Translations under genes and position numbers: made by a program
Part shown: in pieces, positions 7,464 through 16,005 of the stretch
Position numbering within the stretch: position 1 is the stretch's first letter
Layout of the letters: each line of letters starts with the position of its first letter
Notes under the pieces: generated by a model
Seen by the model: the letters and a program-made list of their open reading frames with translations, nothing else
What the model was told of the DNA's origin: nothing
Database searches by the model: none
NCBI GenBank assembly: GCA_022340705.1
Contig: JAJDNJ010000169.1
Coordinates: 1 to 47,560, forward strand
Direction: 5' to 3'
DNA length: 47,560 bases
Source of the DNA: Betaproteobacteria bacterium
GTDB taxonomy: Bacteria > Pseudomonadota > Gammaproteobacteria > Burkholderiales > SG8-39

Positions 7464-8405
7464 ATGAATGCGTACACCGACCGCATGCCAGAGGTCGTCA
7501 TTTCCCAATTGACGCAAGATGGCGTGATTCGCGTCTCCGGCGCCGACGCGCGTGCGTTTTTGCACGGCCAGCTCACCAACGACATCGAGCACCTTGCCCC
7601 GGACTATGTCCGACGCGCCGGCTGGTGCACGGCGAAAGGTCGCCTGCTCGCGACAATGTTGGTTCTGAGGGACAGCGACGATTTTCTGTTGCTGCTTGCG
7701 AGCGACATCGTGTCTGCAGTGATCAAGCGGCTGCGGATGTTCGTCCTGCGATCGAAAGTAACGATTGACGATGAAAGCGCGCGCTGGGCACATTACGGGC
7801 TGATCGGTCGCGGTGCAGACCAGGTGCTTGCAGCAAACAATACTGCGGTTCCCGGGATGGGCGTCCATTCGCTGATACGTGCGGACGATGCCTGGGTGAT
7901 GCGCCTCGAGGGCGGGCGTCTGCGCCTGCTGCTCGACAGGGATTCGAATGCGCTGCGCGTAGATCGCCTCGCGCTGCCGTTGGTCGACGCCTCGCGCTGG
8001 ACGTTGGAAGACATCCGCGCGGGCGTGCCGCAGGTGGTCGCTGCGACGCAGGATTTGTTCGTGCCGCAAATGGTGAACTTCGAGATCATCGCCGGCCTCG
8101 ACTTCAAGAAAGGCTGCTATCCCGGTCAGGAAGTCGTCGCGCGCGCCCAGTACCGGGGTCAGGTCAAGCGCCACCTGTGTCGCGCGCGCATTGCAGGCGA
8201 CAGCGCACTCGCCGCGGGTCAGGCGCTGGTCTGCGACGATCAGCCCGGCGAGGCCTGCGGAACGATCGTCGCCACGGCGCCGGCCGACGGGGGCAGCGAG
8301 CTGCTTGCCGTGGTACCGGATGCGGTGCGCGAAGCGCAGGTCACGGTACGCGCGACGCCTGACGGTGCGCCGCTCGAATGGCTTCCCCTGCCCGACGCAG
8401 CGTGA
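7464..8405 (+). CDS. ygfZ: Folate-binding protein YgfZ (iron-sulfur cluster repair/assembly helper)
   Basis: 313 residues, resembling the tetrahydrofolate-binding T-protein fold. YgfZ family proteins support the activity of certain [4Fe-4S] enzymes, including the tRNA-modifying MiaB. The diagnostic motif K-G-C-Y-x-G-Q-E is present as KGCYPGQE (216-223) with the essential Cys218, preceded by DIRAGVPQV and FVPQMVNFE. There is no Shine-Dalgarno before the ATG, which agrees with a short or absent leader from the TAGAAT element. It is followed by the DUF4936 gene with a four-base overlap. Confidence 0.94.
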   Translation: MNAYTDRMPEVVISQLTQDGVIRVSGADARAFLHGQLTNDIEHLAPDYVRRAGWCTAKGRLLATMLVLRDSDDFLLLLASDIVSAVIKRLRMFVLRSKVTIDDESARWAHYGLIGRGADQVLAANNTAVPGMGVHSLIRADDAWVMRLEGGRLRLLLDRDSNALRVDRLALPLVDASRWTLEDIRAGVPQVVAATQDLFVPQMVNFEIIAGLDFKKGCYPGQEVVARAQYRGQVKRHLCRARIAGDSALAAGQALVCDDQPGEACGTIVATAPADGGSELLAVVPDAVREAQVTVRATPDGAPLEWLPLPDAA

Positions 8406-8692
8406 CGCGCGGCTGCCTGTACAGCTACTACCGGGCGGATCCTGCGCATCGGGAGGCCCTGCGCGGCGTGGTCGAAGCACTCTTTCGGAGCGTCTCGCAA
8501 ATCTTCGGCGTCGAGGGACGCTGGATGCAGCGCAAGGACGATCCGGACACGTTCATGGAAATCTACGCCGGCGCCGCCGACGTCGATGCACTCGCTCAGT
8601 TCGTCCGTGAGCAGTGCGAACGATCGGGATTTCGACGCCTGCTCGCCGATTCGGGTGTGCGTCACGACGAACTGTTCGTCGAAGCGGGCTGA
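8402..8692 (+). CDS. DUF4936 family protein
   Basis: 96 residues. YSYYRADPAHREALRGVVEALF followed by GVEGRWMQRKDDPDTFMEIY matches the small DUF4936 family (alpha/beta, dimeric-barrel-like in appearance), common in betaproteobacteria and of unknown function. The GTG start overlaps the ygfZ stop as GTGA. An in-frame ATG at 8378 would add eight residues and a 28-base overlap; neither start has a clear Shine-Dalgarno. The link to ygfZ and the NRDE gene suggests one transcript, but gives no function. Confidence 0.8.
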   Translation: MTRGCLYSYYRADPAHREALRGVVEALFRSVSQIFGVEGRWMQRKDDPDTFMEIYAGAADVDALAQFVREQCERSGFRRLLADSGVRHDELFVEAG

Positions 8693-8695
8693 GCC

Positions 8696-9463
8696 ATGTG
8701 CCTGATTCTGCTCGCCTGGCGGGTGCATCCACGCTACCCGCTCGTGCTCGCCGCCAATCGCGACGAGTTTCATGCGCGCGCGAGCGCGGCCGCGGAATAC
8801 TGGCGCGACCGGCCGGACCTGCTCGGCGGGCGCGACCTGGAGTCGATGGGGACCTGGCTCGGTGTGACCCGCAGCGGGCGGATCGCCGCGGTGACCAACG
8901 TGCGGGACACGGCCGCGAGGGCGCCGACGCAGGCGCCCTCGCGCGGCACGCTGGCGCGCGATTTCCTGTGCAGCGACGCGCCGGCGGCTCGTTATGTCGA
9001 AGCCGTCGCGGCACAGGCCGCGGCCTATCGCGGATTCAATCTGCTGGTGGGCGATCACGACACGCTGTGGTGGATGTCGAACCGCGGAGATGGCGCGCGC
9101 CGGCTCGCGCCCGGTGTCTACGGTGTCGCGAACGATCTGCTTGATACGCCGTGGCCGAAAGTCACGGTCGGCAAACGCGCGTTGGAGCGCGCGCTGCGCC
9201 TCGGCCCGAGTCTCGGCAATCTCCTTGCATTGCTCGACGACACGCGCGCCTTTGCAGACGCCGAGCTCCCGGATACCGGTGTCGGAATCGAGCGCGAGCG
9301 CATGCTGGCGCCGCTGCGCATCGTCGCGCCGCAATACGGCACGCGCTGCTCGAGCGCGCTGCTGATCGATGCGACGGGCGACACGCAGTTCGCCGAGCGC
9401 AGCTTCGATCCGCAAGGCCGCGAGCGCGCGTCCGTCTACTACGCCTTTCCACTCGCTGCCTAG
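8696..9463 (+). CDS. NRDE/TANGO2 family protein
   Basis: 255 residues. It opens with Met-Cys then LILLAWRVHPRYPLVLAANRDEF, carrying the eponymous N-R-D-E motif; GGRDLESMGTWLGV and RGxLARDFL-like blocks follow, as in human TANGO2 and bacterial homologues. Cys2 is the predicted N-terminal nucleophile position in this family. Proposed roles for relatives include haem handling and lipid/acyl-CoA metabolism, none certain in bacteria. It starts three bases after the DUF4936 stop. Its TAG overlaps the TAG of the convergent GNAT gene within CTAG at 9460-9463. Confidence 0.9.
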   Translation: MCLILLAWRVHPRYPLVLAANRDEFHARASAAAEYWRDRPDLLGGRDLESMGTWLGVTRSGRIAAVTNVRDTAARAPTQAPSRGTLARDFLCSDAPAARYVEAVAAQAAAYRGFNLLVGDHDTLWWMSNRGDGARRLAPGVYGVANDLLDTPWPKVTVGKRALERALRLGPSLGNLLALLDDTRAFADAELPDTGVGIERERMLAPLRIVAPQYGTRCSSALLIDATGDTQFAERSFDPQGRERASVYYAFPLAA

Positions 9464-9906
9464 GCGCGCAGCGCGCGGCGCATCCTGCGGTGCGCGATTC
9501 CCGCTTCGAGAAACACCTCGCCCTCCTCCGCGAACCCGTGCCGGCGGTAGAAGTCGAGTGCATGTAGCTGCGCGGCAAGCACCACTTCGGCGTCGCCGCG
9601 CGCCTGCGCCGCGTCCACCAGAGCGCGCAGGATGGCGCTGCCCGCGCCGCGACCGCGCCAGGGGCGCAGCACCGCCATCCGCCCGACGTGCGCGACGCGC
9701 CGTCCGGCATGGCATTCGGATGGCAACAGGCGTCCGGTGCCGACGATGTCCCGGTCTGCCCAGGCGAGCGCATGCACACTCGTCGGGTCGTACGCGTCGA
9801 GCTCGATGTCTTGGGGTACGCGCTGCTCCTCGACGAATACCGCGAACCGGATCGGTGTGGCACGGCCGCGCGCCGAAGCCCAGCAGCACAGCTCGATGCG
9901 GAACAT
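9460..9906 (-). CDS. GNAT family N-acetyltransferase
   Basis: 148 residues. A single GNAT fold: FAVFVEEQRVPQDIELDAYDPT resembles the ElaA/YjgM-like start of small GNATs, and HVGRMAVLRPWRGRGAGSAILRAL is the acetyl-CoA pyrophosphate-binding motif A (Q/RxxGxG/A as RGRGAG). ALDFYRRHGFAEEGEVFLEAGIAH is the usual C-terminal motif B. The substrate is not predictable. I start at the ATG at 9906; a longer reading to 9990 would run into the divergent aldolase gene and adds a segment with no family match. Confidence 0.88.
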   Translation of the reverse strand: MFRIELCCWASARGRATPIRFAVFVEEQRVPQDIELDAYDPTSVHALAWADRDIVGTGRLLPSECHAGRRVAHVGRMAVLRPWRGRGAGSAILRALVDAAQARGDAEVVLAAQLHALDFYRRHGFAEEGEVFLEAGIAHRRMRRALRA

Positions 9907-9949
9907 GCGCGAAGTATAGAATTTCACGCTCTCCCAGAGTGCCGCTTGA

Positions 9950-11920
9950 ATGAAGAGTCTTTGGAACGACGCCGAGGCTGCACAGTTCACCGGGCCCCTC
10001 GGGCCGCGGGTCTACAGCTCGCGCCTGCTGGGGCGCGAGAAGGCGCTCGTATTGCACGGTGGCGGCAACACCTCGGTGAAGCGGCGCGAAAAGGATCTGT
10101 TCGGTGCCGAACGCGACGTGCTGTACGTCAAGGGCAGCGGCTGGGACCTCGAGTCGATCGAGGCTGCGGGATTCACGCCGGTCGATCTGGAATACGTTCG
10201 GCGCCTCGCGGGCCTGCCAGCGCTGAGCGATCCGCAGATGGTGAACGAGTTGAACACCCACATGCTGCGTGCCGGCGCGCCGGCGCCATCCGTGGAAACC
10301 CTGCTGCACGCCGTGTTGCCGCACGCCTATGTCGATCACACGCACGCGGATGCCGTGCTTTCGATCTCCAACGCACCGCGCGGCGAAGAGCGGATCCGCG
10401 AGATCTACGGCGAGCGTGTCGTGGTCGTGCCCTACGTCATGCCCGGATTCGATCTCGCGGCCTACTGCGCGCGCGCGTTCCGTGAGCAGGCGGGCCCACG
10501 CACCGTCGGCATGGTCCTGCTATCGCATGGCATGTTTTCCTTCGGCGCCGACGCACGCGAGTCCTATGAGCGCATGATTGCGCTCGTCTCGCTCGCCGAA
10601 GAGTATCTCGCGCAGCACGATGCCTGGGCCGTACGGCTGCCCGAGCCACGCCGCGTACGGGTAGCGCGCGAAGCCCTGGCCGATCTGCGTCAGACGGTGT
10701 CCCGGGCGACGGGCAGACCGATGATCCTGCGCCATAGCGACAACCCCAAGTTCCTGGCGTTTGCGCAGCATCCTGAGGTCGCGCGGCTGTCGCAGCAGGG
10801 ACCCGCGACCCCCGATCACGTCATCCGCACCAAGCCGCTGCCGATGCTGGGAACCGACGTGCCGGCTTTCGGTCGGCAGTACGCGGCCTATTTCGAACGT
10901 CATGCGCCCCAGGCAAAAGAGCCCAAAACGATGCTCGATGGCGCGCCGCGCATGCTGCTGGACGCCGAGCTCGGATTCGTCGCCATCGGACGTAGTGCGC
11001 AGGACGCAGCCATCGTGGAAGATCTCTACGACCACACGATCGACGTCATTCTGCGCGCCGAAGCGCTGGGCGGCTGGCGTGCGGTCAGCGAGCGCGATTT
11101 GTTCGACATCGAATACTGGGACCTCGAGCAGGCCAAACTGCGCAGAGCCGGCGAGGCGCCACCGTTCCTCGGTGAAGTCGTGCTCATTACGGGCGCCGCG
11201 TCAGGTATCGGCCGGGCCTGCGTCGACGCGTTCCTGCGCCGCGGCGCCGCGGTCGTCGCGCTCGATCGCAGCGCGGCCGTCGCCGAAGCACGCGCGCGAG
11301 CCGAGCTGCTCGCCCTGCAATGCGACGTGACGCAACCACAGGCTGTGCAGCAGGCGCTCGAGGCGGGCGTCGCCCGGTTCGGGGGCATCGACATGCTGGT
11401 CCTAAACGCGGGTGTCTTCCCGCCGACGCAGCCGGTCACCGAGGTTTCGGAGGACGCCTGGCATCGCGCAATGGCGGTCAATGTCGAGGCGAATCTGCGC
11501 CTGCTGCAAGGCGCGTATCCGCTGCTCAAGCGCGCGCCGCGCCACGGTCGCGTGGTCATCGTCGGTTCGCGCAACGTCCCGGCGCCCGGTCCGGGTGCGG
11601 CCGCCTACTCGGCCTCCAAGGCGGCTCTGAACCAACTTGCACGCGTCACCGCGCTGGAGTGGGCGCGCGATGGCATTCGGATCAATTCCCTGCATCCGGA
11701 CGCGGTTTACGACACGGGGTTGTGGACCGAAGAGCTGCTCGCCTCGCGCGCGAATGCCTATGGAATGAGCGTCGAGCAGTATCGGCGCAGAAACCTGCTT
11801 GCGACCGAAGTGAGCTCGGGCGACGTTGCCGAGCTTGCCGCCGAAATGTGCGGCCGCCTGTTTGCGAAGACCACCGCCGCACAGCTGCCGGTCGACGGCG
11901 GCAACGAGCGCGTCGTGTGA
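9950..11920 (+). CDS. Bifunctional class II aldolase / short-chain dehydrogenase
   Basis: 656 residues with two catalytic modules. Residues about 15-390 are a class II (zinc) aldolase: phosphate loop HGGGNTS (36-42), metal ligands His130 and His132 in DHTHAD, and His193 in LSHG. Residues about 405-656 are a short-chain dehydrogenase: TGAASGIG (414-421), NAG (486-488), catalytic Ser540, Tyr553 and Lys557 in YSASK, and Asp439 after strand 2, which usually means NAD(H). The same architecture is known as rhamnulose-1-phosphate aldolase/lactaldehyde dehydrogenase, but no rhamnose genes are nearby. The stop overlaps the mtnA start by one base (TGATG), so cleavage of a 5-substituted ribulose-1-phosphate followed by reduction or oxidation of the released aldehyde is more likely. 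A TAGAAT at 9917-9922 may be a -10. Confidence 0.9.
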   Translation: MKSLWNDAEAAQFTGPLGPRVYSSRLLGREKALVLHGGGNTSVKRREKDLFGAERDVLYVKGSGWDLESIEAAGFTPVDLEYVRRLAGLPALSDPQMVNELNTHMLRAGAPAPSVETLLHAVLPHAYVDHTHADAVLSISNAPRGEERIREIYGERVVVVPYVMPGFDLAAYCARAFREQAGPRTVGMVLLSHGMFSFGADARESYERMIALVSLAEEYLAQHDAWAVRLPEPRRVRVAREALADLRQTVSRATGRPMILRHSDNPKFLAFAQHPEVARLSQQGPATPDHVIRTKPLPMLGTDVPAFGRQYAAYFERHAPQAKEPKTMLDGAPRMLLDAELGFVAIGRSAQDAAIVEDLYDHTIDVILRAEALGGWRAVSERDLFDIEYWDLEQAKLRRAGEAPPFLGEVVLITGAASGIGRACVDAFLRRGAAVVALDRSAAVAEARARAELLALQCDVTQPQAVQQALEAGVARFGGIDMLVLNAGVFPPTQPVTEVSEDAWHRAMAVNVEANLRLLQGAYPLLKRAPRHGRVVIVGSRNVPAPGPGAAAYSASKAALNQLARVTALEWARDGIRINSLHPDAVYDTGLWTEELLASRANAYGMSVEQYRRRNLLATEVSSGDVAELAAEMCGRLFAKTTAAQLPVDGGNERVV

Positions 11921-12924
11921 TGCCGCGGTCCGCGCCACCCCCCGCCGCGGTCCAGACCATGCGCTGGACGGGCGCGCATCTCGAATTGCTTGATCAGCGG
12001 CGCCTGCCAGACGAGATCGTCTATCTCGCGTGCCACAACGCCGAGGAGGTTGCCGGCGCGATCCGTGAGATGGTTGTGCGTGGCGCGCCGGCAATCGGCT
12101 GCGCCGCGGCTTTCGGGTACGCCTTGGCGGCGCGCGCGGGCGACGACCTCGAGCGCGCGGCGGCGCTGCTCGCCGCGTCTCGCCCGACTGCGGTCAACCT
12201 GTTCTGGGCGATCGCACGAATGCGCGCGACGCGCGGCGACGAGGCTGCGCAAGCCGAGGCGCTGGCGATTTACGCGGAGGACATCGCGGCGAACAAGGCG
12301 CTCGGCGCGCACGGTACCGCGCTCATACCGGAGGGCGCACGCATCATGACGCATTGCAACGCCGGCGCGCTGGCCACCGCCGGTCACGGTACGGCGCTCG
12401 GCATCGTGCGTTCCGCGCACGCGGCGGGCAAGCGGGTCGCGGTAATCGCCAACGAAACCCGGCCCTACCTGCAGGGCGCGCGCCTGACCGCGTGGGAGAT
12501 GCTTCAGGAAGGCATCCCGGTCACGCTCGAGGCGGACGTCGCTGCAGGCCATCTCATGAGCCATGGCGAAGTCGATCTGGTTCTCGTGGGCGCGGACCGG
12601 ATCGCGGCCAACGGCGACGTGGCAAACAAGATCGGTACCTACACGCTGGCCGTTCTGGCGCGGCGCCACGGTCTGCCGTTCTACGTCGCCGCACCGTGCT
12701 CGACCTTCGATCTGGCGCTTGCCGACGGGCGCGCGATCCCGATCGAGGAGCGTCCGGCCGACGAGGTGACCGGTTTTCGCAGCGAGCGCTGGGCCCCGCG
12801 CGGCGTAGCCGTGCGCAACCCGGCATTCGACGTCACGCCGGCTGAGCTGGTTAGCGCGATCGTGTGCGAGCGCGGCGTCATCGAGCGCCCCGACCGCGCG
12901 CGCATTGGCGCCCTGCTGGGCTGA
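11920..12924 (+). CDS. mtnA: S-methyl-5-thioribose-1-phosphate isomerase
   Basis: 334 residues. Isomerises methylthioribose-1-phosphate to methylthioribulose-1-phosphate in methionine salvage, and can take the 5-deoxyribose analogue. Motifs: RGAPAIG (54-60), HCNAGALAT with the catalytic Cys146, NETRPYLQGARLT, and GADRIAANGDVANKIGT with catalytic Asp226. The family relation to eIF2B alpha subunits is evident. The ATG overlaps the aldolase/dehydrogenase TGA by one base; an in-frame ATG at 11959 is possible but leaves the overlap unexplained. No mtnK, mtnP, mtnB or mtnC is in the window, so if it works in a pathway here it is with the upstream fusion enzyme. Confidence 0.95.
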   Translation: MPRSAPPPAAVQTMRWTGAHLELLDQRRLPDEIVYLACHNAEEVAGAIREMVVRGAPAIGCAAAFGYALAARAGDDLERAAALLAASRPTAVNLFWAIARMRATRGDEAAQAEALAIYAEDIAANKALGAHGTALIPEGARIMTHCNAGALATAGHGTALGIVRSAHAAGKRVAVIANETRPYLQGARLTAWEMLQEGIPVTLEADVAAGHLMSHGEVDLVLVGADRIAANGDVANKIGTYTLAVLARRHGLPFYVAAPCSTFDLALADGRAIPIEERPADEVTGFRSERWAPRGVAVRNPAFDVTPAELVSAIVCERGVIERPDRARIGALLG

Positions 12925-12940
12925 ACGGCGGCGCACGCGA

Positions 12941-14566
12941 GTGGCACGCGCCTTTCTGCGCTGGGTGGACCGCAATGTGCTCGAGCTCGGGCGCGAGCTG
13001 CGGCTCGACTACCTGCCGCCGCTCATGGTCTACGTGGCCGCCGGGATTTCCGGTCTGACGGGAATCGTCGGCACCTTCTTTATCAAGGAATACCTCGGGC
13101 TGTCGGCCGAGTTCCTAGCGGCACTCGGATTCTGGGCGGGGATTCCCTGGGCGCTCAAGATGCCGATCGGCCACCTCGTCGATCTGATCTGGCGCTGGAA
13201 GAACCTCCTCGTCTACCTCGGTGCCGGGCTCATCGGCCTGAGCCTTTTCATCATGTACGCGCTCATCGCGCACACCGCGGAGATGCGCGCCCTGCTCCCC
13301 GCCGGCCACTGGTTCGTGATCTCGTCCCTGCTCGCCCCGGTCGGCTACGTCGTGCAGGACGTGGTTGCGGACGCGATGACCGTCGAGGCTGTGCCGCGCG
13401 TCGACATGCGCGGGCGGGAATTCGACCCGGAGACCCGCAAGCTGATGCACACCACGATGCAAACCCTCGGCCGCGTCGCGATCATCGGCGGATCCGTGCT
13501 CGTGGCGCTGGCCAATGTCTGGCTGTTCCGCAACGTCGAATCGATGTCGACGCAGGACAAGGCCGATACCTACGCGCTGGTCTACCTGCTGGCGATGGGC
13601 ATCCCGATCTGCTCGGTGCTCGGCACCGTGCTCGCGACGCTACTGCACTGGCGTCGCCGGCGCCGGCTGGCGAACGAGGGGTTCACCGCCGCTCAGATCC
13701 ACGCAATGCTCAGGGTGCGCACCGCGGCCACGCATCCGAACTGGTGGATCCTCGGCGGCAGCCTTCTGTTCGTCGTGGTGACGCTTTCGGTCGGGCTGGC
13801 GGACCTGCAGTACAGTCAGGAAATTGTGTTTGCCGGCTCGATGGCCGTGGTGCTCTTTCTCATGTGGCGGCTGCTTTTGACGCTCAGCCCCGAGGCACGC
13901 CAGACATTGGTCGGTACCGCGGTGGTGATCTTCATATTTCGCGCGATACCCGGGCCGGGCGCAGGCTCGACCTGGTGGATGATCGACGCGCTCGGATTCG
14001 ACCAGTCGTTTCTCGCGAAGCTTTCCCTGATCGCAAGCGTCTTGACGCTCGCGGGCATGTTCGTCTTCCGGCGTTTCATGGCCGAGCGCTCGATCGCCTA
14101 TGTCGTCGGCTTCCTGACAATCGCGGGCACCCTGCTCGCGCTGCCGATCATCGGCATGTACTACGGACTGCACGTCTGGACCGCCCGCCTGACCGGCGGC
14201 CTGATCAACGCGCACACCATCGCGCTCATCGACACCGCGCTCGAATCGCCGCTCGGTCAGATCGCGATGATCCCGATGCTCGCTTGGATCGCGAACTCGG
14301 CCCCGGCCGAGCTCAAGGCGACCTTCTTTGCCGTCATGGCGTCGTTTACGAACTTGGCGCTGTCCGCGTCGCAGCTCGGAACGAAGTACCTGAACCAGCT
14401 GTTTCTCGTCACGCGCGAGGTGCGTGACGCGAGTACCCACGCGGTGACCGTTCCTGCCGACTACAGTCAGCTCGGCTGGCTGCTGATCGCCTCGACCACC
14501 ATCGGTTTCGTGCTCCCGATGCTTGCGATCCTGGCCGCGCGCGCGTTTCGCTGGCGCACGGCCTAG
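12941..14566 (+). CDS. Folate-biopterin transporter (BT1/FBT) family MFS protein
   Basis: About 541 residues with at least 12 hydrophobic helices. The N-terminal half carries KEYLGLSAEFLAALGFWAGIPWALKMPIGHLVD, the BT1/FBT counterpart of the major-facilitator loop 2-3 motif, and VQDVVADAMTVEAV (about 138-151), the family's conserved membrane Asp signature. Relatives in trypanosomatids, plants and cyanobacteria carry folate, biopterin or S-adenosylmethionine; bacterial substrates are mostly unknown. Start is uncertain: the GTG at 12941 gives VARAFLRWVDRN; a TTG at 12905 would overlap mtnA by 20 bases. Placement behind the aldolase fusion and mtnA suggests a nucleoside, thioribose or sulfonium compound as cargo, but this is inference. 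Confidence 0.78.
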   Translation: MARAFLRWVDRNVLELGRELRLDYLPPLMVYVAAGISGLTGIVGTFFIKEYLGLSAEFLAALGFWAGIPWALKMPIGHLVDLIWRWKNLLVYLGAGLIGLSLFIMYALIAHTAEMRALLPAGHWFVISSLLAPVGYVVQDVVADAMTVEAVPRVDMRGREFDPETRKLMHTTMQTLGRVAIIGGSVLVALANVWLFRNVESMSTQDKADTYALVYLLAMGIPICSVLGTVLATLLHWRRRRRLANEGFTAAQIHAMLRVRTAATHPNWWILGGSLLFVVVTLSVGLADLQYSQEIVFAGSMAVVLFLMWRLLLTLSPEARQTLVGTAVVIFIFRAIPGPGAGSTWWMIDALGFDQSFLAKLSLIASVLTLAGMFVFRRFMAERSIAYVVGFLTIAGTLLALPIIGMYYGLHVWTARLTGGLINAHTIALIDTALESPLGQIAMIPMLAWIANSAPAELKATFFAVMASFTNLALSASQLGTKYLNQLFLVTREVRDASTHAVTVPADYSQLGWLLIASTTIGFVLPMLAILAARAFRWRTA

Positions 14567-14622
14567 GGTGCCGAATTGGAACGGCGTCCCCGGCGCGAGG
14601 GACATTCCGGGGGGTGGCGCGG

Positions 14623-14651
14623 TTTGCCCGCCTGCGGCCCTGTGCTAAGGT
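14623..14651 (+). promoter_or_regulatory. Candidate sigma-70 promoter of the livKHMGF operon
   Basis: TTTGCC (14623-14628), 17 bases, then TAAGGT (14646-14651). Both hexamers match the consensus only partly (three to four of six), but spacing is right and no better pair is seen in the 136-base gap before livK. Confidence 0.25.
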
Positions 14652-14686
14652 TCCAGCCTCGCGATATCGGATGCGCGACAGTCACT

Positions 14687-14696
14687 AGGAGGAGGA
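14687..14696 (+). promoter_or_regulatory. Very strong Shine-Dalgarno of livK
   Basis: AGGAGGAGGA ends six bases before the ATG at 14703. It is the strongest ribosome-binding site I see in the window, fitting the high expression needed for a periplasmic binding protein relative to its permease. Confidence 0.8.
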
Positions 14697-14702
14697 TCAA
14701 TC

Positions 14703-15947
14703 ATGAAGCACAGGTTGCAATTCAAGCGCGTTGGTTGCGTTGCAGCATCGGCCGTGGCGCTCGCTTTTGCGACGATGGCACAGGCCAAGGTCGAGGGCGA
14801 CACGATCATCCTGGGCTCGGCGATTTCAATCACCGGCAAGTACTCGCAAGAGGGCAAGAACGCGAGCGACGGCTACAACTTCGCGGTCGACGCGATCAAC
14901 GCGAAGGGCGGCGTGAAGGTTGGGGGCAAGAGCTACAAGCTGAAGGTCCAGTACTACGACGACGAATCGACCCCGGCGCGCACCGCGCAGCTGCTCGAGC
15001 GGATCATCAACCAGGACGGGATCAAGTTCACGCTCGGACCCTATGCCTCGGGTCCAACCAAGGCGGCGCTGCCGGTCATTGAGAAATACAAGATCCCGAT
15101 GGTCGAGGCCGAGGGTGCGTCGCGCTCGCTGTTCACCCAAGGCTACAAGTACGTCTTCGCCGTGCTGTCGACCTCTGACCAGTACCTTGCCCCGGCGGTC
15201 GACCTGGCCGCCGAGCTCGCAGCCAAGAACGGCAAGAAGGCGAGCGACCTGAAGGTGGCGCTGTCATTCGAGAACGACCCCTTCTCGCTCGACGTTCGCG
15301 CGGGGGCAGTCGACAAGATCAAAGAACACGGCATGAAGATCGTCGTCGACGATAAGATGCCGCGCGACCTCTCGGACATCTCGGCGACGATGACGAAGAT
15401 CAAGGCGCTCAAGCCCGACGTCATTCTCGTCTCGGGCCACACCAAGGGCGCAACCACCGCGGTGCGGCAGGCGAAGGAGATGGGCGTGAACGCGCCGATC
15501 GTGGCGATGACGCATTGCGAATCGGCCAAATTCACGACCAAGTTCGCCGGCGCTTCGGAGGGCATTTTGTGTCCGACGCAATGGGCCGAAACGCTGACCT
15601 ACAAGGACAGCTTGTTCGGGACCGCGAAGGACTACTACAACGCCTTCCTCAAGGCGCATCCCGAGTACAAGATCGTCCCCTACCAGACGGCGCAGGCGAG
15701 TGCTGCGGTGCAGGTCTGGGCCGACGCCTTCGAGCGCGCGCAGAGCTTCGACACGGAGAAGTTGCGCGATGCGCTTGCCAAAACCCAGATGCAGACGTTC
15801 TACGGCAACATCAAGTTCAGCCCGGCGGGCAATAACGTCGAGAAGCCGATGGTGTTGCGCCAGATCCAGGGCGATAAGTACGTGGTGGTTGCGCCGACCA
15901 AGTACGCCTCGGATCCGGTGGTGTATCCGCGCAAAGCACCCAAGTAA
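14703..15947 (+). CDS. livK: Branched-chain amino-acid/amide ABC transporter, substrate-binding protein
   Basis: 414 residues. Classic Sec signal peptide (KHRLQFKR, hydrophobic core, cleavage after MAQA about residue 28). The mature part is a type I periplasmic binding fold: DTIILGSAISITGKYSQEG, DDESTPARTAQLLERIINQDG, LGPYASGPTKAALPVIEKYKIP and the hinge segments typical of the LivK/AmiC/UrtA family. It delivers amino acids, amides or short-chain acids to the LivHM channel. Leu/Ile/Val binding is not assured: betaproteobacteria carry many such systems for aromatic acids, amides and urea. First gene of a five-gene operon. Confidence 0.92.
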   Translation: MKHRLQFKRVGCVAASAVALAFATMAQAKVEGDTIILGSAISITGKYSQEGKNASDGYNFAVDAINAKGGVKVGGKSYKLKVQYYDDESTPARTAQLLERIINQDGIKFTLGPYASGPTKAALPVIEKYKIPMVEAEGASRSLFTQGYKYVFAVLSTSDQYLAPAVDLAAELAAKNGKKASDLKVALSFENDPFSLDVRAGAVDKIKEHGMKIVVDDKMPRDLSDISATMTKIKALKPDVILVSGHTKGATTAVRQAKEMGVNAPIVAMTHCESAKFTTKFAGASEGILCPTQWAETLTYKDSLFGTAKDYYNAFLKAHPEYKIVPYQTAQASAAVQVWADAFERAQSFDTEKLRDALAKTQMQTFYGNIKFSPAGNNVEKPMVLRQIQGDKYVVVAPTKYASDPVVYPRKAPK

Positions 15948-16005
15948 CGGTCTATCTTCTGAAGGAGGGCCGCGCCGGGCCTGAGCGCCCGGCGCGGCAG
16001 TCAGC

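Noticed and set aside
8240..10345. A 701-codon open frame on the minus strand, and many other long open frames opposite real genes
   Set aside because: High G+C leaves few stop codons, so long antisense frames are common. This one covers ygfZ, NRDE and aldolase genes that have clear family motifs, and its own translation is Arg-rich with no recognisable domain.
14615..14629. A sigma-54-like TGGC...TTGC upstream of livK
   Set aside because: The GG and GC dinucleotides are 10 bases apart, not the 12 needed for a -24/-12 promoter.
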